A stretch of DNA of 64,000 nt from the NCBI GenBank assembly GCA_019009955.1, contig CM032231.1, positions 94,162,501-94,226,500 of the forward strand. Reading direction: 5' to 3'. The notes beneath the pieces were generated by a model that saw only the letters and a program-made list of their open reading frames with translations, did no database searches and had not been told where the DNA came from. Shown one piece after another: positions 48,314 through 59,054 of this stretch; positions within the stretch are counted from its first letter, which is position 1; each line of letters opens with the position of its first letter. The stretch is from Riptortus pedestris. Taxonomy: Eukaryota; Arthropoda; Insecta; Hemiptera; Alydidae. Both the position numbers and the translations under genes were made by a program.

Positions 48314-48440
48314 GTAGCAAGATGTAGAGATGTCGGGCCGTATGACACAAACCAAATTCAGTGTCGGAAGGAAGTCCAAATGGATAACTGTTGAGTGCTA
48401 AAAACAGAAATTTTTCGTGATTAGAATATATACTTTTCTT

Positions 48441-48776
48441 CTAAGTAGATTTCCCACGAGAATTTTAATAATAGATAAGCTTGTATACTGCTAAAGCACC
48501 ACCGTGAATACTAGGTGAATAAATACAAACGGTAATAAGAAATCTTACCCCTCCCGGCGGAAAGCGTTTCAAATGTAAACAAACAGGTCTGGCAACTGCT
48601 TTCAGTTACTGTTTTTCTTTCCTGTGTCAGAAATATCAAACAAAAATTGCGACCGCTAGAGCGGTAACAGACAAATATATACAGTTTTGAACGGACCCCA
48701 TTTTCGTCATCTACTGAGTAGGATCGATAGACATTAGAAGAAAAAATTCGGAGATTCCTTACGAGAAATCTGCTAA
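48441..48776 (-). mobile_element. HINE-like short-form element
   Basis: The terminal hairpin is missing at the left (starts 'ctaagtagatttccc'). It carries the 'caaacaggtctggcaact' cargo, 'gcgaccgctagagcggtaac' and the 5' block, ending in a damaged palindrome and TGCTAA. It has almost no microsatellite. Confidence 0.75.
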
Positions 48777-48827
48777 AAATCAGTTTCGAGGAATAAGGAC
48801 CTGTTTTTTATAAGTGATCTCTACACT

Positions 48828-48867
48828 CACACACAGACACACACACGTATATATATATATATATATA
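48828..48867. repeat. (CA)n(AT)n microsatellite
   Basis: Short compound array outside the HINE copies, within the exon-flank duplication. Confidence 0.85.
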
Positions 48868-48884
48868 AAGACACACATCAATTT

Positions 48885-49110
48885 GATGCCATAGTTAAAA
48901 AGTTAGTGATAACCCAGTTTGTTTCCGAATATCAGAGAACTATAACTTTTAGTGCTAAGTTATACATTTTCTTCTATATTTAGTTTCTTTTTTTGGGGTG
49001 TCCGTAAACAAAATTGTAATAAATGAGGAACTATTAATTATAAACCTGTTTTCGACATTCCATAGCTTCCAAAACTATTTTTTATGACAAAATATTTTCT
49101 TTGATATTAA
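48885..49110. repeat. partial duplicate of exon downstream flank
   Basis: Matches 49730-49978, the intronic flank just beyond the copy 2 splice donor ('gataaccc(t/a)gtttgtttcc', 'tattttctttgatattaat'). It stops exactly where the exon would begin, so it is a duplicate that lacks the exon. Confidence 0.65.
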
Positions 49111-49119
49111 TTAACTTGC

Positions 49120-49420
49120 ATTGCAGTAGACTTGGGAATGATATTCTCCCCAACTTGAATTTAATTTAGACTGAATACATTCTTATGGAATCCAATTAAT
49201 TTATTTTGTTTATCACATTTTTAAATATTGTAGACCTATCTAAATGTAGGTCCTTAAGGTTTTTCTCGGTAAATTTGGTAAAATCTTGTATTAATCCTAG
49301 AAGGCTTTATGTGTGGCTACAGGCACATACACGTATTGCAGTAGGCTCCGTAAAATTATTGAACAGCTTGTTAACTTATCCATAAATATTAACTGCACAG
49401 TGAATGAATCAACTATTAAA
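49120..49420. repeat. duplicated intronic block Y, copy a
   Basis: Matches 51155-51440 and 54640-54915. Shared blocks are 'aacttgaatttaat', 'taaggttt', 'cttgtattaatcct' and 'ctgcacagtgaa'. This block precedes the exon-bearing part in units 2 and 3. Confidence 0.7.
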
Positions 49421-49432
49421 CAAAAAATATAG

Positions 49433-49603
49433 AGTGGTGAGTTCGATTCTCGCCTTGGCAATAGGAATTTATTTAGTGGCGATTTCGTTAATTAAAATCC
49501 TTAGGCCCACCCTGGCTAGAAAAATGTGGTAACAAGTAGAAAACCCGCCCCAATTAGCCGTAGTAGAAAAACGTGGATGTTAAAAAATAATAATAATAAA
49601 AAT
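49433..49603 (+). repeat. tRNA-derived SINE, 5'-truncated
   Basis: Begins near the B-box (GAGTTCGATTCTCGCC) with conserved body and tail. It sits between block Y and the exon flank of unit 2 and is absent from unit 3, so it inserted after the duplication. Confidence 0.8.
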
Positions 49604-49983
49604 CAACAAATATATTTGTAAGGTTGTATTATAAATGTATAATTACACCCAGAATGTGTACGATGAATATTTCTGATCAATCTAGTGCTATTCGTTATAT
49701 CATTAATGCTCATTCATTAGAAATAGTAACAAAAAAAAGCTATTGATAACCCTGTTTGTTTCCGAATGCCAACTAAATATCCGAGAACTATTATTTTTAG
49801 TGCTAATTTTTAAAATTTTCTTCTGTATTTAGTTTATTTTTTCGGTGTGCCTATAAATAACATTTGTAATGAACGAGAAACCAATAATTATACACCTTTT
49901 TTCTACATGGCATAGCTTCAAAAACTCTTTGATTTTTCTTCTTAAGTGCTGACAAATATTTTCTTTGATATTAATTAACTTAC

Positions 49984-50211
49984 CAGATTATTGATACTCT
50001 CGGACAGCATTGACGTTTTATTCCTTAGTTCCTCTTTGAGATCGTCAACCTCCTTCTGCATCTTTTGAATTTCTTGAAACCACTTGATCTCTATGGAGAC
50101 TATTTCCTGTGACCTCTTTACTTCGAGGTATGCTATGGCCAGGCCGAGCCCTAGGGACGCGGCGAGTGCAATCACGAAGTACACTATGACCTGACAGTCT
50201 CGTCTCTCCAT
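49984..50211 (-). CDS. first coding exon, membrane coiled-coil protein, copy 2
   Basis: Encodes 76 residues from ATG at 50211 to a phase-0 donor (last codon CTG, then GTAAGT at 49978-49983). If unspliced, the frame stops after two more codons. It has a charged head MERRDCQ, a single membrane helix at about residues 8-31 (VIVYFVIALAASLGLGLAIA), and a coiled-coil-like region (EIVSIEIKWFQEIQKMQKEV onward) rich in Glu/Lys with Ile/Leu/Met at heptad spacing. A type II orientation (N-terminus inside, stalk outside) is expected from the basic head. The protein sequence is identical to copy 3, with one synonymous base difference in 228. No downstream exon was recognised between here and 42.8 kb. This exon could therefore splice to exons beyond the window, as an alternative first exon, or start a separate tandem gene. 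Confidence 0.78.
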
Positions 50212-50259
50212 CTCGACTGAATGAGAGCTGTCCTCCCACCAGCTGGCTCACAGGCTCCC

Positions 50260-50310
50260 CTCTCTTATCAGAACCGCCGCTGAGGCTACAGCTACAACTG
50301 ATAACAGTCT
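50260..50310 (-). promoter_or_regulatory. putative promoter/5'UTR with paired GATA motifs, copy 2
   Basis: Minus strand: CTGTTATCAGTTG (50297-50307) holds the initiator-like TCAGTT about 90 bp before the ATG. CTGATAAGAGAGGGG (about 50257-50271) is the second, oppositely oriented GATA-type motif. The layout is the same at the other three exons. Confidence 0.55.
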
Positions 50311-50540
50311 GCATCTTCTTAAACATCTTTGCCGATCTATTCTACATCTTATCTAACAACATTGCATATACAACATTTATCGATTCGGCTCATAGTAACC
50401 GGCATATTTCAATTACCCCCTTGCCAATTTCAGCCATTACCTAATATAATCATATATTCCATATAATATACCTAATATTAGTGAATTCTTCAAATTCATT
50501 ATTGGGATTTAGAATATAATAAATTCTTGCGAATACAATA

Positions 50541-50760
50541 TGACCATTAGCGCAAACTTGCATAAGCTTCTATATAAAGTCATTTTAGGAAATTTTATTT
50601 TTCCAAACCCTCTTTCAAGACAGATAACTACAAATTCTCTCACTCCTCGACATTACAACAAATGGCAACTAAGATGTTTTCCTCCCAATAAACTTTATAT
50701 CTGCTATAATGGGCACTTGTTACTTGCAGTCCGTTAGTCAATTGCATTTACAACGATCTT
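50541..50760. repeat. duplicated block V, copy a
   Basis: Matches 51470-51625: 'ccctctttcaag(a/t)cagata', 'actacaaattctctca', 'aaatggcaactaagatg'. It lies upstream of the copy 2 promoter. Confidence 0.65.
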
Positions 50761-50924
50761 CTACTTAAATAGAAAATTTTATTTTGTTTCTCATTGCAAG
50801 GTTCAAAATTCCAGAGGTCAGAAGGAACACTACGAATTATTTTGTAAATTTCTTGTTAGTCCATAAAGCATAATTATAAAAAAATAAAAAATAAAAAAAA
50901 AATAACCTAAAAAAAAAAACTTGC

Positions 50925-51440
50925 AGTCCATACGTACACCTGACCAATACCCCCACTCCCCCCAAGATCTCTAACAAAAGTAAATTTAATTTATGATATT
51001 CTGTACAGATGTCACTTTGTGTAATTATTGTATGTGGGAAAATAATGCCTTTCAGTACTTGCATTACGGTGGATCTAGAAGCATAGCAAGGCTGAAGGAG
51101 GATTATTTGAGAGATGAAAAATATCTGTTTATAGCGAATACATTGAAGTGGAATTGGCGATGATACTCCCCCCAACTTGAATTTAATATAGACCAAAAAA
51201 TACACGTTGAATAAAGTTAATAAATATATTTTTCACATTTTTTAAATATTGCAGAACTACCTAAATTTAGGACCTTAAGGTTTCTCTTGGTAAATTTTGT
51301 AAAATCTTGTATTAATCCTGGAAAGATGTATGTATGTGACCAGTCGCACATGAACATGTAAAAGGAGGCTCCGTAGACCTGTTCAAAAACTTGTTGATTC
51401 TAAATTTTCATAAATATTTACTGCACAGTGAATGATAAAC
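50925..51440. repeat. duplicated blocks Z and Y, exon-less unit
   Basis: Colinear with 54410-54915 ('cccccaagatct', 'ctaacaaaagtaaatt', 'acattgaagtggaattggc'). It is followed directly by block V (51470-51625) with no exon or promoter between. Confidence 0.7.
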
Positions 51441-51469
51441 TATTAAAAGAAATAGTTTTAAATGTATTT

Positions 51470-51625
51470 ATTCTATATGTATTGAACTTCTATATAAATT
51501 CATTTTAAGAAGTCTCATTCTTTAGAACCCTCTTTCAAGTCAGATAACTACAAATTCTCTCATTCGTCGCGTCGCCTTTACAACAAATGGCAACTAAGAT
51601 GGTTTCCCCGCAATAACGTTTACAT
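51470..51625. repeat. duplicated block V, copy b
   Basis: Second copy of the block at 50541-50760. Its position right after block Y implies that the exon-bearing segment of this unit was deleted. Confidence 0.65.
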
Positions 51626-52305
51626 AAAATGTGTCTCCATAACACTTTGATGTATGGATTCTCCACCCTTCCAACACTTCCGAATTGGAATGCTTCCAAG
51701 TCTTAAACTCCCCGCGTTTAGAGTCTTTCCAACAAGAAACGAACGGAACTAATTTACAAAAGAGAAAACTAATTCAGTGCATCTTAAAAAATTGTAATAA
51801 ATAATGTTGAAATCTTTGTTTTAAAGGTAATATGTCATAATGTCAAATGTCCAGTCCTGAGTATGATTTGTTTATGTATTGTTTGTTTATTACAATATAC
51901 CGCATCTACTATTGTCATTAGCGGTAGATGGATCTATAGTTATTGGAACAAGCTAGTTTCTGTTAAAGAAAGCCTGTAAAAAGCCTTTTGATGTCTTCTT
52001 CATCGTCTCTAAGGAGTTCTCTTAAGTTCGGTTTATGGTTCAAAGCTGTATCTTTTTGGAAGGTTGAATTTTTTACAAATAAGGAGACGATGTTTGTGGG
52101 AATAAGTTTCGTATTTGTTAATTTCAATCTAACATAAATCTATAGAATTAAGTAATATATTCTGCGTGTGATGATAAATTCTGATTATAAAACACTAATT
52201 CTACTCATTGAGGAGACGCCGGCCAGGATAACCAATTAACAAGAAACAGCTCGTGACTCACAATGCTGAAATTCAGGCCTTTCTCAGTGGGGTCGATTAA
52301 AAAGA
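51626..52305. other. no gene recognised
   Basis: AT-rich unique-looking sequence. Confidence 0.4.
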
Positions 52306-52987
52306 AATGTTGTCACGCAATAGCTGAGTGAGCTAAGCAGATTTCCCACGAGCTGGTGATATGACGCACTAATGATCTCAAATATTTCTCTATTTCTCCC
52401 GTAATAAGAAGTCTATGTAAACGGGAATCAATGTACCAGCTGGATATAAGATTTATAATAGCTCAGTTTCTCAATGTGAAGTTTGCATTTGTAGGAAACG
52501 AGGATCTCGTCTAAAGTTCGAGATATAGAATAAGAAAAATCATGCTGAGAAATACGTAACTTCAAAATTCATGAAGCCACTCCGGACATATTTGAACATG
52601 TCTGAGATAGCAAAAGAAAAATGAAAAATATATTTTTATTTAAGCTTGAACTTGAGTGTTTCATGAAACATCTGTTTATTGTTAAAGTCACATGAGTAAA
52701 AGTAGACCTCTACTGAAGACTGAATATTAAAAAATGCGTATGTCTCAGTTAATACTCGAGATAAAAAAAATAATGTGTAGAATAACATTTATTAGAAAAT
52801 TAAATTTTCAACAAAATTACTTTTTATACAATTTTTCGAATATGTATTTTGAATTTTTGAATTCCACCTCTACTCCCATCCTCTTCACTGGTCCGATTTC
52901 AGCCATTAACAAACTTTATCTTAATCTTTAGCGTGAAAGCTAGAGTGTTAACAGACGCCACACACACACACACACACAAATAATATA

Positions 52988-53033
<46 letters not shown>
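52306..53033 (-). mobile_element. HINE-like element, 5' end missing
   Basis: Decayed hairpin end at the left ('ttgtcacgcaatagctgagt', 'ctaagcagatttccc'), body on the minus strand, then a CA run (52961-52977) and AT array (52990-53032). The 5' block beyond the array is absent. Confidence 0.7.
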
Positions 53034-53035
<2 letters not shown>

Positions 53036-53062
53036 AACGTCGTCTGAGGATTGGACATTCCT

Positions 53063-53168
53063 AGAATATGTTGGAATTCCAAAGCTACCATTATGACTAT
53101 TGAACTTACTATGAATACACCATCAGGTGTCTCTAGAACTGAACAAAGAAAATTTTGCAATGCTAGGA
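53063..53168. repeat. unclassified repeat shared with 57143-57262
   Basis: Shared blocks are 'atatgttgga(a)attc', 'aaagctaccattatg' and 'tactatgaatacaccatca'. The identity is unknown. Confidence 0.55.
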
Positions 53169-53212
53169 TTAGGTAGATTGAGGAGATTCATTTTTGCACG
53201 CATGCATTTCAA

Positions 53213-53885
53213 ATATATATATATTTGTCTGTTAACGCTTTAGCGGTCGCAATTTTTGTTTGGTCGTTGCCAAACTTGATATTTAATCGTTTTACTTAAA
53301 AAGAAAGGTGAAGCTCGTTATTGGCTGAAATCGAACTAGTGGGACGGGGGGGGGGATAGAGGGGAAGATATTATACAAAATACCTCAGCTACTGTACGTC
53401 GGATCGAAAAAATGTATAGAACCAGCCTTACTTCAAATTGAATGTACTATAAATATAGATATATACATTTATTCTCTATCTTGATTAATAACCGAGATAT
53501 TTGCATTTTTAAGTTATCAGTCTTCAGCAAACTCCTAATCCTACTCATTCCATATGAACTATACTCTCTTATACATATAATAGACCACTTTATTCCAAGC
53601 TTAAATACCACCACCAACTATTGTTTTCAAGAGACCCTCATTGTACGAGATACTTGCAAATATGTTCTATTCATGTCACTCCCCCCCCCCCCACGTTTTG
53701 GATTAGTAAAATTTGAGTAATTGAGATAAAAAGTATTCTAATTCATTATGAATTACAGTACTGGATATAGTAAATAGTTTTCAATAGAATTAATATGCTA
53801 TACTCATACATATTTCAGTAATTGTTTCTCTTTCATGTGAAGAATATTTTATCTATTAATTCTGATCTGAAAGGTGATATTTGTT
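53213..53885 (+). mobile_element. HINE-like element, both ends missing
   Basis: Starts 'tatttgtctgttaacgcttt' and carries body and poly-G/poly-C blocks to about 53885, where a minus-strand copy begins. Confidence 0.72.
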
Positions 53886-53913
53886 ATAAATCTAACAATC
53901 AATTAAATAAATA

Positions 53914-54400
53914 AAGACCGTCACGCAGGGGCTGCGTTATTTAGCAGATTCCCCACATGCGTCACGTATTTGCATTTATCTCACAACGTAAATGTTCAAT
54001 GAGGACAATCTTTGGTATTTAGGCTTCAAATAATGTGCTTCATAATATAACAACTTATTGTTAATTTGACATGAGAAGGCCCCCTCTCCTTCTCATGTAC
54101 TAACAATAGGCTGTTATATTATGAAGCACATTATTATATTAATTATTTACTGAAGGCCGAAAACTAAAAAAATTCTAATATCTCGATTAATAATCAAGAT
54201 AGTGAAAAAAACGTACGTAACAACATTACATTTGCAATACGATTGGCTCTATACAATTTTTTTATTAACGGAGATATTAAGAATTTTCGAAACCCCCCCC
54301 CCCTCTACCCCCGGCCCCCCCTTCCTTGGGGGATATTACAGGTTGGATATCAGCCATTACTGAACTTCATCTGTAGTTTTACATAAAACGTTTATGTATC
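53914..54400 (-). mobile_element. HINE-like element with internal hairpin
   Basis: Hairpin end at the left (ACGCAGGGGCTGCGT complement, then 'tagcagattcccca'). It contains a 107-bp inverted repeat at 54029-54135 and extends to 'acataaaacgtttatgtatc'. The 5' end is missing. Confidence 0.75.
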
Positions 54401-54409
54401 GTTGAATAA

Positions 54410-54915
54410 AGTCCATACACCTCAAAAATACCCCCCCCCCCAAGATCTACTAACAAAAGTAAATTAAGCAGAATTTGTGATATTCTGTATAGATTTCATA
54501 TATTATGTAATTATTTTATGAGAACACATAATCCCTTTCAGCACTTGAATTGCGGTAGATCTAGGTGCAAAGGAAGACGGAAGAGGAATCTATTGGGATA
54601 TCGGAAATAGTTGTCTATAGCAAATACATTGAAGTGGAATTGGCAATGATAGTCTCCCAAACTAGAATTTAACATAGACCAAAGCATACATATTGAATTC
54701 AGTTAATAAATTTATTTTTTACATTTTAAAATATTGCAGAACTACATAAATTTATGTCCTGAAGGTTTCTCCCTGTAAAATTTTGTATTAATCCTGGAAG
54801 GATGTATGTATGTGGCTAGACCCACATAATCATGTAAAAGAAGGTTCTGTAGACCTATCCAACAACTTGTTGGTTCTAAATTACGATAAAATTTACTGCA
54901 CAGTGAAAAATTATG
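54410..54915. repeat. duplicated blocks Z and Y of unit 3
   Basis: Colinear with 50925-51440, and the Y part also with 49120-49420. Here it is followed by the exon-bearing segment. Confidence 0.7.
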
Positions 54916-55343
54916 AAACAAAACATTTTTGCAAATTTGTATTGAAATTTGTATATGTATATTTTTTAATCCGATTCAGTTATAAGTGTATTCTAAATGT
55001 ATAATTACATCCAGAATGAGTATGATGAATATTTTTGATCAATCTAAATGTGCTATTCGTTATATCATTAATGCTCATTCATTAGAAATAGTAACAAAAA
55101 AAAAAAAGCTATTGATAACCCTGTTTGTTTCCGAATGCCTACTAAATATCAGAGAACTATTATTTTTAGTGCTAATTTATAAGTATTCTTCTCTACTTAG
55201 TTTTTTTTTTTTTTTTTTTAATACAAATGTATTTGAGAGACTAATAATTGTAGACCTTTTTTCTACATGGAATTGCTTAAAAATCTCTTTGATTTTTCTT
55301 CATGAGTTCTGACAAATATTTTCTTTGAAATTAATTAGCTTAC

Positions 55344-55571
55344 CAGGTTATTGATACTCTCGGACAGCATTGACGTTTTATTCCTTAGTTCCTCTTTGAG
55401 ATCGTCAACCTCCTTCTGCATCTTTTGAATTTCTTGAAACCACTTGATCTCTATGGAGACTATTTCCTGTGACCTCTTTACTTCGAGGTATGCTATGGCC
55501 AGGCCGAGCCCTAGGGACGCGGCGAGTGCAATCACGAAGTACACTATGACCTGACAGTCTCGTCTCTCCAT
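55344..55571 (-). CDS. first coding exon, membrane coiled-coil protein, copy 3
   Basis: Encodes 76 residues identical to copy 2, from ATG at 55571 to a phase-0 donor (last codon CTG, then GTAAGC at 55338-55343). It has the same head, membrane helix and coiled-coil-like stalk. The only coding difference from copy 2 is one synonymous change in the penultimate codon, whereas the adjoining intron differs at roughly one base in ten. That contrast suggests recent gene conversion or strong constraint on the exon. The donor GTAAGC is slightly weaker than that of copy 2. No partner exon is seen in the 5 kb toward copy 2. Confidence 0.78.
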
Positions 55572-55616
55572 CTCGACTGAATGAGAGCTGTCCTCCCACC
55601 AGCTGGCTCACAGGCT

Positions 55617-55670
55617 CCCCTCTCTTATCAGAACCGCCGATGAGGCTACTGCTACAACTGATAACAGTCT
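55617..55670 (-). promoter_or_regulatory. putative promoter/5'UTR with paired GATA motifs, copy 3
   Basis: Minus strand CTGTTATCAGTTG (55657-55667) and CTGATAAGAGAGGGG (about 55617-55631), identical in sequence and spacing to copy 2. Confidence 0.55.
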
Positions 55671-55937
55671 GCATCTCCTTAAACACCTTTGCCGATCTAT
55701 TTTACATCTTAACCAACAACATTGGATATACAACATTTCTCGATCCGGCTCATAACAAGCGGCATATTTCAATTACCCCCTTGCCAATTTCAACCATTAC
55801 CTGATATAATCTTATATTGCATATAATATACCTAATATTAGTGAATTCTTCAAATTCATTATTGGGATTTAGAATATAATAAATTCTTGCGAATACAATA
55901 AGATTCCATATAATGTACATTATATAATACTATTCCC

Positions 55938-56135
55938 TTCACGGTTAAATACCAAGTATGGTGTTGATCAACAAAAAAGTATGAAAATTTATAAGAAATG
56001 ATAACGCAACAGCGAAAATAACAAACTTAAATCTGTAACAATAAATGTTCACAGAAAAAACAATTTGACTATTAAGCTTCAAATTAAAAGGTTTATAAAA
56101 TGACATAAATAGGATCGGGGGTTTACTGAAGCTAA
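55938..56135 (-). mobile_element. HINE-like internal fragment
   Basis: 'ggttaaataccaagtatggt' and 'ggtttactgaagct' blocks on the minus strand; ends missing. Confidence 0.6.
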
Positions 56136-56140
56136 AAAAA

Positions 56141-56321
56141 AATCCGCCACGCAGGTGCTGCGTTAACGAAGCAGATTTTTCCAAGTATTGACATTTATCT
56201 CAAAACGTAAAAGTTCAATGAGGCTAAAATAATGTGCTTCATAATATAAAAGGTTATTGTTAATACGACAATAGTAGAAGTGTCATGAGTACAACCCCAA
56301 ATAGCTGATTTCCATTAAGGG
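56141..56321 (-). mobile_element. HINE-like short form
   Basis: Hairpin end at the left (CACGCAGGTGCTGCGT complement). After about 140 bp it jumps to the 5' end block ('tcatgagtacaacccc', 'gctgatttccattaaggg'). A deletion derivative of about 180 bp. Confidence 0.68.
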
Positions 56322-56337
56322 AATTGAGGTTATACTT

Positions 56338-56712
56338 TTAGCATATTTCCCTTGGGGGATATCATCTACTGAGGTTGTACGCATGATGGGATTCTCGCAA
56401 AATTTCTTAAAATTTCCATCGCTCCTACCTTGGAGTAAACGAAAATGAGGTCGGTTGAAAATTATGTAAATGATGGTCTGTTAACGCTCTTAAGACCGCA
56501 ATTTTTGAATCATCGTCACCAAAATCGATATTTAAACACTTTATGTAAAAGTAAAGATCAAATTCGTTCACGGCTAAAATCGGAACAGTGGGCGGGGAAG
56601 GGTTAGAGTGAGGTATTTTCGAAAATTTGAAATATCTCTGTTACTGTACGTAGGATCAAAAACTTTTATAGAATCAATCTAATTGAAAATTAAATGTACT
56701 ATAAATATTGAT
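56338..56712 (+). mobile_element. HINE-like element, 3' end missing
   Basis: Left end TTAGCATATTTCCCTTGGGG, 5' block and body to 'aaatgtactataaatattga'. Microsatellite absent. Confidence 0.7.
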
Positions 56713-56785
56713 AATAGGAAATATCCACATTATTAATAACAAACAGTAATTAGAGATTAAGAAAACTGAAATAAGAAATTTACAT

Positions 56786-56788
<3 letters not shown>

Positions 56789-56824
<36 letters not shown>
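56789..56824. repeat. (AT)n microsatellite
   Basis: About 36 bp of AT repeat outside a recognised element. Confidence 0.9.
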
Positions 56825-56826
<2 letters not shown>

Positions 56827-57054
56827 AATATATAAATAAACAGCAAGGCGATTGGATGTAAATGTTACTATGCTTCTTTTGGAATTGATTTTTCAAAACT
56901 CGAAACTTTTTAGGTAATCGATTTTTCGACGTTCGTCGTCGAAGGTCTTGTATCGATAATATCAGCTGAGTGGTGTGGTACATCTATCTCCATTATTGTT
57001 AGTCTTGAGGTGTCCACCAAGGTGGTAAGGTTGAATCATTTTGTAATTGTGTAA

Positions 57055-57262
57055 TTCTTCTGAAGAGGCGTCTTAGAGGATCCGAAACATTTAGAGGAAA
57101 ATAAATATCAGTGGAGATAGTTCACGTATTATTCATCTATTATATGTTGGAAATTCAAAGCTACCATTATGCCTATTGAGTTTACTATGAATACACCATC
57201 AATAGCTGGTATCTCAAGAATTGATCATATCTCATATCATATTGATCAAATTTTGCAAGGCA
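57055..57262 (+). repeat. retroelement 3'-end-like segment with hammerhead-like motif
   Basis: TTCTGAAGAGGCGTC followed by GATCCGAAACAT resembles the CTGATGA and CGAAAC boxes of a hammerhead motif, as in the 27.4-kb fold-back element. The segment at 57143-57262 is repeated at 53063-53168. Family not recognised. Confidence 0.4.
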
Positions 57263-58370
57263 GGGACTACGTAAAACGAGCTGTTTTATCATTTATACGC
57301 ATGGCGAGATCATCTGCAAAATCTCATCCATATTTTCCTCATTATATAATTCACTTGTAAACGGGACTCTACACGAAAGCTGGTCATGTTTAGAAAGCTG
57401 TCACACATTTAGTAATGTAATTGCATAAGGTGACTAGGGGTAGAAAATAAATAATTGAAATAACTCCATTAATATTCGAATTAAAATTAAATAAAAGCGG
57501 AATTGTACAAATACAACAAAGTAACATTCGAGATTACTTTAAAAATCGATTGACCTCTTTGACTCTTGGAATATCAAGATTTTTTAATATTCTTTATATC
57601 TTAGAAAATAGTGGAACGTCAACAACATCACTGTTTTTGTTACACAACATCCGGTTGACCGACATTAAAGAAATTAGTGACGGATAACCTTTTGTCTTTG
57701 TTTTGAGTCCCTGTTTCCATTTAAATAACTTGGTCAGCAAAAACACCTTTAATGGAACTTTCTATATGAAAGGTTAGTAATTGTCTGACAATTGACTTGC
57801 TTTCTAGCAGACGCTACATTCCTTGAAGGACCTGAGCCCTCGACACAACTTTAGACTATTGAATGCTGTCAGGAGGCAGGTTTCTTCAGTTCAAGACTTT
57901 TTAAGCCCTTTCTCAGGCTAACCCCCTCAGCAGATTTTTTTCAAGGTCCAGTCTGAAGCTAATTTCAAAACGTTTTTCAAATATCAAAGGGTTCTAGCTC
58001 GCAAAGTAGTAGTAGTAAATAAAACGGTGCCCCATCCTTTGAATATATATTACCAGGAAATCAACTTAATATGTATACATATATATCTCTGATAGAGCTC
58101 TCTATATATATTTTAATTCATGAGAAAGTTAACGTTGTTCAATTATAAAATTCTCCATTACTATTTAGACTCCACTTCATTAGAAATAGTCGATATTTTT
58201 TTTTTCGTGACGTATGGATATAAATCAGCTGACCCGCCATACTTTTTAAGCCATTTTCTAACTTGCACGGCTAGAGGAAGGTCTTGTATAACGATGTAGC
58301 CGTTAGTTTAGTTACTTCATTACGTTTTCCTTATGAGGCGTTAAGTGGACGCGAAAGTAGACGAGAAATA
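57263..58370. other. no gene recognised
   Basis: AT-rich. A short SINE-tail-like scrap ('gcgttaagtggacgcgaaa') precedes the next HINE copy. Confidence 0.4.
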
Positions 58371-58966
58371 AAGTCCGTCACGCAGGGGCTGCGTAAACTA
58401 AGCAGATTTTCCATGTGATGTTTTACAATAGAGAAATCTGCATACTGGTAACACAACGCCACCGTGATTAAATACAAACGGTAATGACCAATCTTTCAGT
58501 TAATTAAAATAAATTCCCAACTGAAACGGCTTCTGAATCGTAAGAATAATTTATATTTTAATAACTCAAATTTTAGTAGTCCAAGAACTAAAGAAGGGGG
58601 GGGGGGCGGATTAACAGACCGTATTTGCATAAATCTCACAAAGTAACGAAGGTAAGGTTAGAAACGACAGGTAAGGTTAGAAGAAGCTTCCACCTGAGCC
58701 GAGTAGTGACGGCCGCCCTAATCCGAACTATACCCGACCACAGACTTCATAAAAATGCAAATATCTCGGTTAATATTCAAGATAGAGAATAAATGTATAT
58801 AGCAATATTTATATATATGTATATATATATATATATATATAATTTTGTACGGACCTCATTTTCGTCATCTCCTGGGTATAATCGATGGACATTTGAAGAA
58901 GTTTTTCGAAAATCGCGTTATGAGTACGACCTCAATAGCTATTTTTCCATAAGGGAAATCTGCTAA
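58371..58966 (-). mobile_element. HINE-like element, complete, with GGTAAGGTTAG cargo
   Basis: AAGTCCGTCACGCAGGGGCT at the left, a poly-G run at about 58596-58606, and cargo at 58650-58745 with two GGTAAGGTTAGAA repeats. Then a short AT array (58809-58841), the 5' block, and the end 'ccataagggaaatc' TGCTAA. About 600 bp. Confidence 0.82.
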
Positions 58967-59054
58967 AAAACAGCATAATAATCATTTGAGGTTTTTCTTT
59001 TTTGTTGACCTCCCTATATGGTATGATAAAATAAATAAAACGACAAAAATATAT

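Larger units (their letters stand above)
49617..50540. repeat. duplicated exon unit (unit 2)
   Basis: Colinear with 54964-55901, including intronic flank, exon, promoter and an upstream HINE scrap ('ggcatatttcaattaccccc'). Identity is near perfect over the exon and 5'UTR and visibly lower in the flanks. Confidence 0.85.
54964..55901. repeat. duplicated exon unit (unit 3)
   Basis: Colinear with 49617-50540 from 'ctaaatgtataattaca' through the exon, promoter and HINE scrap to 'attcttgcgaatacaata'. Confidence 0.85.

Noticed and set aside
50045..55686. 93-codon minus-strand frames at 50045-50326 and 55405-55686
   Set aside because: They overlap the real exon in another frame and run through its 5'UTR; the 76-residue frame is the one conserved in all four paralogues with a shared splice donor.
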